Source: Terriglobia bacterium (GTDB lineage: Bacteria; Acidobacteriota; Terriglobia; Terriglobales; Acidobacteriaceae). From it: DNA of 64,000 nucleotides. Made by a program: the position numbers and the translations under genes. Below, piece after piece: positions 35,761 to 44,125 of the stretch (position 1 is the stretch's first letter; every line of letters begins with the position of its first letter). Below the pieces are notes generated by a model, which worked only from the letters and a program-made list of their open reading frames with translations, ran no database searches and had not been told where the DNA came from. The stretch covers positions 51,270 to 115,269 of the forward strand of contig JAIQFF010000001.1 in NCBI GenBank assembly GCA_020073395.1. Direction: 5' to 3'.

Positions 35761-37224
35761 CTAGCCGCTCATCAGGGTGGCACGCATTTCCATGGGTTGG
35801 AACAGGAGCCACATGGATGCGACAAAGAGAATCAGACCTATTGTCGCCCACGGAATAAATACCCGCATCGGTTGCCGGGGCGAATCCTCTTCTGCCAAGC
35901 CATAGGTCACGGTCAGTGAGCCGGCAAATCCCAGCAAGAGGAGCCCGATTTCGATCATCAGCACGATATTCGCTGGCAGGCCCGTAAGAGTCCAGCGTGG
36001 CTCGCCCAAGACAGGCCACCCCAGACTCGCAAGCGCGCTCTGAGTTACGGGAATGAAGGTGTAGAGTCCGGTTAAGAAATGAAATCCGTAGTGGGCGAGC
36101 CACATCCCGAAGCCCATGGGCACGAGGCCGTAAGTGTATCGCACCATCAGCGGGAGCAGGGCGCGCCGGCTGCCCGCCCAAACTCGGGTCAGCCATGCGG
36201 CCAGTCCCAGCAGCAGGACCGGCTCCAGAATCAGAAAGAAGGCGAAGATGATCCCGAGCACCGGCGCTTCGTGGCTCACGTGCAATATTTTTCCCAGCCA
36301 GCTCTCGACCGCGTAAACCGGACTGACCATGCCAAAAGCGTTCAGCAAGGCGCCAAAGGTGAACACTATGGCCAGCGCGGCCAGGTCTTTGCGGCGAGAG
36401 AAATAACCAAGTCCCGATCGCAATGGATCAGTCAGGAGTTCTTCACCGGGCATCCGGCTCAGGATTCCGACGTTGTCATGCGGGCAGGCGTGCACACAAT
36501 CCAGACAGAATGTGCAATCCATGTTGCCCACTTTGCGGGGCTGAAACAGGGCCAGCTCACAGCCGCGGATTGTGACCAGGTCCGAAACCGGTTCGCGCCG
36601 GCCGCGAATGCAATCCAGCGTATGGCAACTGGTGCACACCGCCTGGTCCCGTACCTTCACCTCAAGAGGAGAAAGCGTCGAGGCCACAAAGTTGAACTGT
36701 CCGATGGGGCAAACAAACTTGCAAAACGAAGCGTGCTTAAAAAAGCCGTCCACTACGAGCACGGTCAAGAAGTACGCGAGAATCAGCCAGGCCGTCCACC
36801 AGGGCGAGGACCACAGATCGAACAACTCGTAGAGAAAGAGAATCAGGATAAAGAGTGCCAGGGAAAGCCACTTGTTGCGCAGCGCCCGCGGCCAGTCGAA
36901 GCGAGGCGTGAAGAATCGCCGCGCGGCCTGGCGTACCAGCATGAACGGGCAAGCCAGGCAGAAAAAGTTCCCCGCCGCGAGCAGCACCAGTACCAGTACT
37001 CCGCGAAAGTGAAGCCAGCTCAGGGTGGTCGCCAGATTCTTCGGGGCGAGTGTGGGGCCGAACAATCCATGCAGGATCATTACGACGCTGACGATGAGCA
37101 GTGGAGCCTGGAGCAGCGGGCGGGCATGACGCCAGCGAAACAGATGGCCCAGGCCAGGAACTTGCATTAAGTCAAAGGGCAGCGCTTCGGGAGCTTCCAG
37201 GGCCGGGATGGATGATGGGTTCAA
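35761..37224 (-). CDS. Polytopic 4Fe-4S-binding membrane protein (polyferredoxin, FesM/NosH/CcoG-like)
   Basis: FFCLACPFMLV, FCKFVCPIGQFN, VCTSCHTLDC, DCTFCLDCVHACPHDNVG; many TM helices. Confidence 0.9.
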   Translation of the reverse strand: MNPSSIPALEAPEALPFDLMQVPGLGHLFRWRHARPLLQAPLLIVSVVMILHGLFGPTLAPKNLATTLSWLHFRGVLVLVLLAAGNFFCLACPFMLVRQAARRFFTPRFDWPRALRNKWLSLALFILILFLYELFDLWSSPWWTAWLILAYFLTVLVVDGFFKHASFCKFVCPIGQFNFVASTLSPLEVKVRDQAVCTSCHTLDCIRGRREPVSDLVTIRGCELALFQPRKVGNMDCTFCLDCVHACPHDNVGILSRMPGEELLTDPLRSGLGYFSRRKDLAALAIVFTFGALLNAFGMVSPVYAVESWLGKILHVSHEAPVLGIIFAFFLILEPVLLLGLAAWLTRVWAGSRRALLPLMVRYTYGLVPMGFGMWLAHYGFHFLTGLYTFIPVTQSALASLGWPVLGEPRWTLTGLPANIVLMIEIGLLLLGFAGSLTVTYGLAEEDSPRQPMRVFIPWATIGLILFVASMWLLFQPMEMRATLMSG

Positions 37225-37232
37225 CAGCTTGC

Positions 37233-37655
37233 CTAGTTGGGTCGGACGCCCCGCACATCAATCTGGCGTTCCAACTTTTGTCCGCCGGGCAGGGTGACAT
37301 GGAGGAGGATAACCCAATCTCCCGCCATCTCGAACGTGAGATGAGCCTGGTAGCGGCCGGGCTCGATTTCCCTGACTTCGCCAAAGACCGGAGACATGCC
37401 CGCGTGCGACATGTCCGCCTCCAACGCAATGTGCGCTCCCGGAATGGCTTTTCCCGCCGGATCGACCAGCCGAAAGTTCACTACTGTAGGCCCGATCCGA
37501 GCCGGTTCGGGCGAGATCTCGTGCTCAATCGTAATCGTGCGCGACGAGTCCGCTGGTCTGGAGCAGGCGGTTATGAGCAGAGTTGCAGCGCAGGCGCACA
37601 GCAGGAGTTGCCGATATTTTCCTGGGAGCGTGCGAGCCAGCCACCCGCTCCATCT
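37233..37655 (-). CDS. FixH/YtkA-like lipoprotein (start uncertain)
   Basis: In-frame KYRQLLLCACAATLLITACSRP (lipobox) followed by PARIGPTVVNFRLVDPAGKAIPGAHIALEADMSHAGMSPVFGEVREIEPGRYQAHLTFEMAGDWVILLHVTLPGG. The ORF-track extension to 38129 overlaps the upstream gene in another frame. Confidence 0.75.
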   Translation of the reverse strand, partial: RWSGWLARTLPGKYRQLLLCACAATLLITACSRPADSSRTITIEHEISPEPARIGPTVVNFRLVDPAGKAIPGAHIALEADMSHAGMSPVFGEVREIEPGRYQAHLTFEMAGDWVILLHVTLPGGQKLERQIDVRGVRPN

Positions 37656-37702
37656 AAAGGCGAATGCGATCTTGCGATTCCTCGTACTCTGATGCTTTCG
37701 GA

Positions 37703-38311
37703 TCAGGCAGCTTGCATCGACGGATTGTGGTCCCATGCGCAGGAGCAAACCATCGCCCTCTCCTCCGCCTCCGACGGGAACATGTGATAGTACATGGCGA
37801 TGACCATGGGAATAAACACGATCGAGTTGTAGAAGAGATGGAGTTCCACGCGCGGAATCACCAGCTGCAAAACGCTGAACGGCACCGGCTTGCCCCAGAA
37901 ATTGTGGTGGGCCGTGGCCTGCCAAATCAGCAGGAAATGCTCGATGTGATGCCAGAACTGGATGACCAGCGCCACCGTCCACCAAGTGTGCGCCCGCCCC
38001 GTAAATCCTTTGCGCAGGACCCAAATGCCTGCAAGCATGACGATGGCGTAGCCATAGTGCAGCGCTTCGGACTTGATCAACCAGGGGTACCACAAACCGA
38101 GAATGCCATTGGCTTTGGGCCGGGGCCATCCCATGACATAAATCTGGTAAGCCTGAGCGAGGTGCTCGCCCCAGTGTGCCAGCACGATGAACATGAAAAC
38201 CTGCAAGGCGCGTTCGTGCCAGCGGCTGTTTAGCTTCTCGTAGAAGCTGGCATTGGCCGCCGGGGCAGTATGGATCTGGGGAAGCGCAGGATTCGAAACT
38301 GCCATGACCAT
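37703..38311 (-). CDS. His-rich polytopic membrane protein of unknown function
   Basis: HWGEHLAQAY, EALHYGY, QFWHHIEHFLLIWQATAHHNF, ELHLFYN, MYYHMF within predicted TM segments. Confidence 0.82.
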   Translation of the reverse strand: MVMAVSNPALPQIHTAPAANASFYEKLNSRWHERALQVFMFIVLAHWGEHLAQAYQIYVMGWPRPKANGILGLWYPWLIKSEALHYGYAIVMLAGIWVLRKGFTGRAHTWWTVALVIQFWHHIEHFLLIWQATAHHNFWGKPVPFSVLQLVIPRVELHLFYNSIVFIPMVIAMYYHMFPSEAEERAMVCSCAWDHNPSMQAA

Positions 38312-38342
38312 GCTCCTTGAAACCTTAAACTTACCGCAAAAA

Positions 38343-38358
38343 TGTGACCACGATCACA
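38343..38358. promoter_or_regulatory. Crp/Fnr-family palindrome TGTGACCACGATCACA
   Basis: Exact TGTGA-N6-TCACA, centred ~40 nt upstream of the start codon of the His-rich membrane gene. Confidence 0.65.
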
Positions 38359-38423
38359 CTTTGTCCACTTGGGGTCAATAGTTGAAATATATTATCCCCC
38401 CGTGACCAGTCTTAACCACGTCC

Positions 38424-40001
38424 TTAAAAGTGGAGGTTGGTCTCCAGGTAGGCAAACTGCCCGTTGGGATCCTTGGGATAAATCTTCGCAATCACCGTCT
38501 TGCCCCAGGCATGGCCGTAGTACAGCGTAGTACTGAAAGAGCGGGTGATCTGGTAGTCGGCGCTGAGATCCCAGACGTTGGCCAAGCCACTGAAATCGTT
38601 GCTGGGACGGCCGGTATAACCAAAAGTCTTCGGCTGAAATGCGCCTCCACCGAGGTACCAGAAATCGGCCGAGTTGGCCAGCCGGAGAGCGTGCCCTTCG
38701 GAACGCAGCGCCAGTTTCGAGGTTGGCTTGAGGTTCAGAGTGGCGTAGAAATCCACGTTGTTCATCATGTTGTAGAAGGGAAAGCGCGCGTACTGGCGCG
38801 GTGTGGTCAAGACCTGGAAGAAAGTCCCGTGAGTCGAGTCATTGGGATTTCCATCGCCGCTGCCATATGAAAAGCCGGCGCTGAGCCATGGCTTGAGGTG
38901 CTTCACCGAGGGCTGCCAGCCGAGTTCGCCCACGAAGGCGCTGGCACGTTGGCTGAGCGCGCCCCAGGAGCCGCCCTGGTAAACGCCCCACACCAGAAAA
39001 TCAAACTTGCCGGCGTTCGTGGTGCTGATCACCTGCGCGTAGTTGGCGCCGTAGGTGGCCAACTGAACCTTGCCCAGGTCCGCAGTGCGCACTGGCACGG
39101 GACGGTTGTCGGTCTTCAATATGGTATTGCGGTCATCCACGTAACCCAGGCCGAACACGCGTAGTTGCGCCTCGCCATGCGGCGTATTGATGGACCGGGT
39201 GAAGGCGCCGTAGTAAACCTCGATGTCCAGCTCAGGCATTCCGTCGGTCTGGAGAATTCCAGCAGTCGGTCGAGCGCTGAAAAAGGTGAAGTTGTTCTTT
39301 CCGGAATTCAGGGAGAACTGGCCGCCGTCAAAAGTTCGCTGGACCGCAGTGAATCCGAAGTTGGAGATCAGTCGATGCGCGATCCTGCTCTGTACGACGG
39401 CTGCGAGCACGGGGTCCTTGGGCTTGACTTCCATGCCATCGAAATATTCGAAGCGCCCCAGTTTCACGCGCGCCGGCCCGAGATGCTTGAAGTCCACGAA
39501 TGCCTGTTTCAGGAACACGCTGGCGTTGTTGGACTCGTTATTGTTGGCCACATAGTAGGACCCGCCCAGGCCAAGCTGGCCCGCGGGACCCGCGACTACC
39601 GCGTCATTGGGAAGACCAAGAATGGACGGCTGTTCCATTTCGGCGAACCAATCGAGTTTTTCCCTGGTCTGACCAATCCCGATACGCAGCAGGGAGTGCC
39701 ACAACGGGTAGTCGCTGTTTCCCGTGGGCGCCTCGAACCAGTTCCAACCTTCCGCGCGGGTGCGCCAGTTGATCGTAATCTCGAATGGACCCAGCTTATG
39801 CTTTTGGGCTTGTGCTGAGGCAGGATGTGCCGCTTGTGGTGGCTTCGGCGCTGCCGCGGATGTTGATGGGGCGGAGACGGCCGCCTGCTGCACCGGCACT
39901 GACGGCTGCTCCACGGCGGTCTGGGACTGCTGTCCTACCAATTGTGCAGTACCTATCAGTAAAATCGCCGCGCTGGCATACGCTATTGCTCCCAGTTTCA
40001 T
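38424..40001 (-). CDS. Alginate-export-type outer membrane porin
   Basis: Signal peptide from MKLGAIAYASAAILLIG; beta-barrel-like body (FGFTAVQRTFDGGQF..., YGHAWGKTVIAKIYPKDPNGQFAYLETNLHF with aromatic C-terminus). Confidence 0.8.
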   Translation of the reverse strand: MKLGAIAYASAAILLIGTAQLVGQQSQTAVEQPSVPVQQAAVSAPSTSAAAPKPPQAAHPASAQAQKHKLGPFEITINWRTRAEGWNWFEAPTGNSDYPLWHSLLRIGIGQTREKLDWFAEMEQPSILGLPNDAVVAGPAGQLGLGGSYYVANNNESNNASVFLKQAFVDFKHLGPARVKLGRFEYFDGMEVKPKDPVLAAVVQSRIAHRLISNFGFTAVQRTFDGGQFSLNSGKNNFTFFSARPTAGILQTDGMPELDIEVYYGAFTRSINTPHGEAQLRVFGLGYVDDRNTILKTDNRPVPVRTADLGKVQLATYGANYAQVISTTNAGKFDFLVWGVYQGGSWGALSQRASAFVGELGWQPSVKHLKPWLSAGFSYGSGDGNPNDSTHGTFFQVLTTPRQYARFPFYNMMNNVDFYATLNLKPTSKLALRSEGHALRLANSADFWYLGGGAFQPKTFGYTGRPSNDFSGLANVWDLSADYQITRSFSTTLYYGHAWGKTVIAKIYPKDPNGQFAYLETNLHF

Positions 40002-40312
40002 TTCAAACTCCTTGATCGGGCGCGCTGCACGCGCTCTTGCACCGGGGTTCGCACGAGTCCGCGGGACCCTGCGATTGAAGATGTCGCAGCAATGTAGAAG
40101 TAAAGCCCAGCCGGAGCAATAGCAGAAAAGCACTAGTTGTTATCGAGGAGTTTCCTTTCCTGATGCGGATTGTCTGCACCGATGAATTAAGTTCGCGCCG
40201 CTATGAAATCAGCCGCAACCGGCAGCGAAATCGTTACATCCGTAACTTGCCCAGGGGTGACTAATTTCCTAATCTCGCAAGATCGGGTCTCCAGTTAAAT
40301 TGCAGGACTTGA

Positions 40313-40687
40313 ATGTTTGTGGGCCAATCAAACACATCATGGTCAAAGCGCAGCACGCGCTTTGCGTGCGGTACGCTGGGGCTGGTCTTATTGGCCTTGC
40401 TTTCGACTGCTTTTCTCGAGGCCCAGAACGCGCCCGCGATGCGCAAACTGGTTTACAAAGTCGCTCCCAAGTATCCCCGCGAACTGAAGCAGAACGCGAT
40501 TGGTGGGGTCGTCCGCTTGTCTATTTCGATCAGTCCCAATGGCTCGGTAGGAAAAATCTCGCCCATCGGCGGCAATCCGATTCTGGTGGATGCAGCTACG
40601 CTGGCGGTCAAACAATGGAAATATGTGCCCGCCGATCACCCGACTACCACTGAAATCCAGCTGGATTTCATTCCGAATCAACAGTAG
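40313..40687 (+). CDS. TonB C-terminal domain protein (energy-transducer family)
   Basis: KVAPKYPRELKQNAIGGVVRLSISISPNGSVGKISPIGGNPILVDAATLAVKQWKYVP. Confidence 0.85.
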   Translation: MFVGQSNTSWSKRSTRFACGTLGLVLLALLSTAFLEAQNAPAMRKLVYKVAPKYPRELKQNAIGGVVRLSISISPNGSVGKISPIGGNPILVDAATLAVKQWKYVPADHPTTTEIQLDFIPNQQ

Positions 40688-40756
40688 CCGTTCCACCCCG
40701 GGTGCGGCCGCCGGGATTATGACCACCGAACCCTGGCAGGAATGCTAGGCTGATAA

Positions 40757-41701
40757 TTGGAGTGTTCCAAATTGCTGTCCTCTGCCAACCACCGCTGCCG
40801 CTTGTTGCTTGCCATTGTCAGCGTTGCTATGCCCCTTCTCGGCACCGCCGAAACCCGAATTACAGGTGCGACGGCAGGCGCGAAGAAGGGCGTTGCCAAG
40901 CCCTGGGCCATTCGCTGGCAACCGGCACAGCTGGTGAACGGAGCTCCGATTGTGTTTGACGTTGCGCCCCCAGTGCGACTGACAGAGCTCTCCGCCAAGT
41001 GGTTAGGACATCAAGTCTGGTTTAGTTACGACGCGGCCAGCAAAGCCTGGTACGGGATCGCGGGAGTCAGTCTCGAAACTCGCCCCGGCACTTACGCTCT
41101 GGATCTCATAGGAACCACCTCCCGGGCAACTCAAATCTCGTTTACCCGAAAAATCCTGGTTCGGGCCGCGAAATATCCCAGCATCAAGGTAACCGTGGCC
41201 AAGCGATTCACCGAACCCAGCAAAGCGCAGCTGGAGCGCATTCACCAGGACACGACGGTAAAGCAGGACGTGTTTCAACACACCAATTCGGATCGGGAGT
41301 GGACAGGGAAGTTTCTCGCACCTGTAGTCGCGCCCGTCTCCGATGCTTTTGGCACCCGGCGGACTTTTAACGGCAAAGTTCAAAGCATGCACCAGGGACT
41401 GGACTACGGCGTCCCGACCGGGACACCCATTTCCGCAGCCAATGCGGGAATCGTTCTGCTGGCGGGCCCTTTGTATTTCGAAGGCAACTGCGTGGTACTC
41501 GATCATGGGCAGGGACTGCTCACGCTTTACCTCCACCTTTCAGAAATCAAGGTTAAGCAGGGTGAGCGGTTGGCGGCCGGGCAGCAGATTGGGCGTAGTG
41601 GAGGGACCGGCCGGGCCACCGGACCTCACCTTCATTTTGCCTTACGCTGGCAGGGCGTTTATCTGAATCCTGCAACCCTGCCGACCCTCAAACTTCCCTG
41701 A
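40757..41701 (+). CDS. M23-family metallopeptidase (LytM domain)
   Basis: MHQGLDYGVPTGTPISAANAGIVLLAGPLYFEGNCVVLDHGQGLLTLYLHLSEIKVKQGERLAAGQQIGRSGGTGRATGPHLHF. Track start is TTG; exact start uncertain. Confidence 0.9.
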   Translation: MECSKLLSSANHRCRLLLAIVSVAMPLLGTAETRITGATAGAKKGVAKPWAIRWQPAQLVNGAPIVFDVAPPVRLTELSAKWLGHQVWFSYDAASKAWYGIAGVSLETRPGTYALDLIGTTSRATQISFTRKILVRAAKYPSIKVTVAKRFTEPSKAQLERIHQDTTVKQDVFQHTNSDREWTGKFLAPVVAPVSDAFGTRRTFNGKVQSMHQGLDYGVPTGTPISAANAGIVLLAGPLYFEGNCVVLDHGQGLLTLYLHLSEIKVKQGERLAAGQQIGRSGGTGRATGPHLHFALRWQGVYLNPATLPTLKLP

Positions 41702-41754
41702 GACGTTACAGGCAACGTCGCTACCTCCGGCTCATATAGGCTGCACTCGGCGGT

Positions 41755-43713
41755 TCACAAGCGGCCATCCAGCACTCTGCCTGTCCCACTCCGGAGCGCG
41801 GGGAAGGAGCGAATCGACGGTCGCAGGTTCAGGTTCCTGACCAGCCGGTGCAGATAATTCGCGTGTACTCCCAGGGTTCGAGCCGCCTCGGTGTAATTGC
41901 CATTGGTTTCTTCCAGGGCGGTAAGAATGAGGTGTTTCTTCAATTGAGTGACCGCCATGTGATACTTGGCCTCGTGCGTGCCGGGCGCAGGACCCTTCTC
42001 TAGAACTGATTCCGGCAGGTCCTCCGGACGAATGGTTTCCGAGACGCCCAACACCAGGGCTCGCTCGATGGCATTTTCCAGCTCGCGCACGTTGCCCGGC
42101 CAGTCGTAATTCATCAGTCCGGCCATAGCCTCGGGAGAAATTTTTTTGGCCTTGACTTTGCATTTGGCGGCAAACTTGGCGACAAAGTACTCCGCTAGGA
42201 TGGGAATGTCTTCCACACGCTCGCGCAGAGCGGGCACCACCATAGAAACGACGTTCAACCGGTAATAAAGGTCCTCGCGAAATGTTCGGGCCTTGACCGC
42301 TGATGCCAGATCCTTATTGGTGGCCGCGATCAGACGTATGTCGATCGAGATCGGGCGGGAGCCGCCCAGGCGCTCGAGCTCGCGCTCCTGCAGCACGCGC
42401 AGCAACTTAACCTGCAGCGCCGGCGCCAGTTCCCCAATTTCGTCCAGAAATACCACGCCTCCGTCGGCCAGCTCCAGCCGGCCTTTCTTTTGACCCGCAG
42501 CGCCGGTAAATGCTCCTCGTTCATATCCAAAGAGCTCGCTCTCCAGCAGACCTTCCGGAATGGCCGCACAATTAATGGTGACAAATGGCCGGCCAGCGCG
42601 CGGGCTGTTGCGATGAATGGCCCGCGCCACCAGTTCCTTTCCCGTCCCGCTTTCGCCACCCACTAGGACCGTCGCATCCGTCGGCGCTACCCGCGACAGG
42701 AAACGGTACACCTCCTTCATCGCGGGGCTTTCGCCGACCATGCTGTGCTGCAGATTGATTTCCGCCGCCAGGCGAAGGTTTTCCTGTTCCAGCCACAGCA
42801 ACCGCCGTGAGTTTTCCAGCGCCACCGCCGAGATGCCGGCAATGCTGGCGACGAGTTCCAGGTGATCTCGATCAAAACGGGTGCCAGGGCTGGTGGTGTC
42901 CAGGTAAATGCATCCGACCACCTTCTGAAAGACGGTCAGGGGCACGCACAACAACGAGCGCACGCGAAAACTCACCAGGCTTTCTACTCCGCTTAAGCCT
43001 CCGCTGGCGGGCACATCCGCCCCCAGGATCGCCACTCCCTGCTCCATCACCTGGGTAGTGATGGTGCGGCTTACCCGGACTGGTTCTCCCCGTTTTGCCG
43101 GATAGGCGAAGAGGGAGGAGAACTTCTGGCTGCCCTTGCCATCCAGCAAGATTGCGCCGCGTTCGGCCGGCACCACTTCAAAGATCAGTTCCAGGATCTG
43201 CTCCTGCAACCGGTCGAGGTCAGAAATGGAGTGCACCACGCGGCTGATTTTCAGCAGCGCATTGAGGTTCCGCCCCAGGCGCGAAGTTGCCGGCAGCTCT
43301 TTCAGGATGCGTTCCGGCTGGAGATAGAGAACATCCCGCGGGTGGACCTGGGTCGTGGCCTGAGTCAGGCAATCGTCGAACTCCACAGCCTCAGCGGTCG
43401 CTCCGTCCGAGTCCTCCTTCGTCAGGAAGACAAAAACAGATTCTCCCACTGAGATTTGATCCCCGTGGTTCAGCCGCTTTTCCGACACCACGCCACCGTT
43501 AACGAATGTTCCATTGCGGCTCTCGAGATCGCGAAGCCTGTAACTATCCTCCTCGCGCATGAGCATGCAATGGCGTCGCGAAAGCGAAAGATCGCTGATT
43601 GTCAACGAGTTAGAAGGATCTCTGCCGATCCTGATTTCTGCTTCAGTCAAAAAATAGATGGAATCTGCCAAGGGTCCGGCCGCTACTTGAAGTCTGGGCT
43701 TCACCGTTCGCAC
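41755..43713 (-). CDS. FHA-GAF-AAA+-Fis sigma-54-dependent regulator
   Basis: [33 protein letters not shown]+: [31 protein letters not shown]-terminal Fis-type HTH ([23 protein letters not shown]). Confidence 0.92.
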   Translation of the reverse strand: MRTVKPRLQVAAGPLADSIYFLTEAEIRIGRDPSNSLTISDLSLSRRHCMLMREEDSYRLRDLESRNGTFVNGGVVSEKRLNHGDQISVGESVFVFLTKEDSDGATAEAVEFDDCLTQATTQVHPRDVLYLQPERILKELPATSRLGRNLNALLKISRVVHSISDLDRLQEQILELIFEVVPAERGAILLDGKGSQKFSSLFAYPAKRGEPVRVSRTITTQVMEQGVAILGADVPASGGLSGVESLVSFRVRSLLCVPLTVFQKVVGCIYLDTTSPGTRFDRDHLELVASIAGISAVALENSRRLLWLEQENLRLAAEINLQHSMVGESPAMKEVYRFLSRVAPTDATVLVGGESGTGKELVARAIHRNSPRAGRPFVTINCAAIPEGLLESELFGYERGAFTGAAGQKKGRLELADGGVVFLDEIGELAPALQVKLLRVLQERELERLGGSRPISIDIRLIAATNKDLASAVKARTFREDLYYRLNVVSMVVPALRERVEDIPILAEYFVAKFAAKCKVKAKKISPEAMAGLMNYDWPGNVRELENAIERALVLGVSETIRPEDLPESVLEKGPAPGTHEAKYHMAVTQLKKHLILTALEETNGNYTEAARTLGVHANYLHRLVRNLNLRPSIRSFPALRSGTGRVLDGRL

Positions 43714-43861
43714 ACCTCACATGCGGCCTACCGTGTAACACATTTTTCTTTCTTGCGGAATATGGTTATCCGTCCTGTTCGACTATCCGAACAGATAGCC
43801 ACTCTATCCGCCTGGATAGAACGGGGCTCAATTCCGGCCTGAGGCCATCTCCGTATTAAGG

Positions 43862-44063
43862 CTATAAAATACAGATAAATAATGACTTATGAGAAACAAG
43901 TGCAGTTTGCCACCAGTGTATTGCGATGGCCGAATACGTGCTCTTAAGCGGGCAGCGTTGGCCGGCAAAAAGCGACGGGGGAAGCGCTTTCAGAAGTTCC
44001 GCCGGAAGTTACGCTGGTCGGGAATCCGAGGGACCCCCTCATCGGGTTCCCGATCGCTTTTTT
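43862..44063 (+). ncRNA. Candidate structured small RNA ending in a rho-independent terminator
   Basis: TATAAAAT box at ~43863, nested complementary segments (GTATT/AATAC; CAGCG/CGCTG; CCGGC/GCCGG; AAAGCG/CGCTTT), terminator hairpin at the end; no credible protein. Confidence 0.45.
44018..44063 (+). terminator. Rho-independent terminator
   Basis: TCGGGAATCCGAGGGACCCCCTCATCGGGTTCCCGA stem followed by TCGCTTTTTT. Confidence 0.75.
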
Positions 44064-44125
44064 CATCCCAACCGCCAAGAACTCACAACTGACAACCGAG
44101 AACTGAATCTAGAGTTTGATTTTTG

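Noticed and set aside
36079-37170. 363-aa + strand ORF, Gln/His/Arg-rich
   Set aside because: Antisense shadow of the polyferredoxin gene; composition is typical of reverse-frame translation of membrane proteins.
37656-38129. N-terminal extension of the FixH-like ORF
   Set aside because: Overlaps the His-rich membrane gene in another frame; the lipobox near 37600 marks the real N-terminus.
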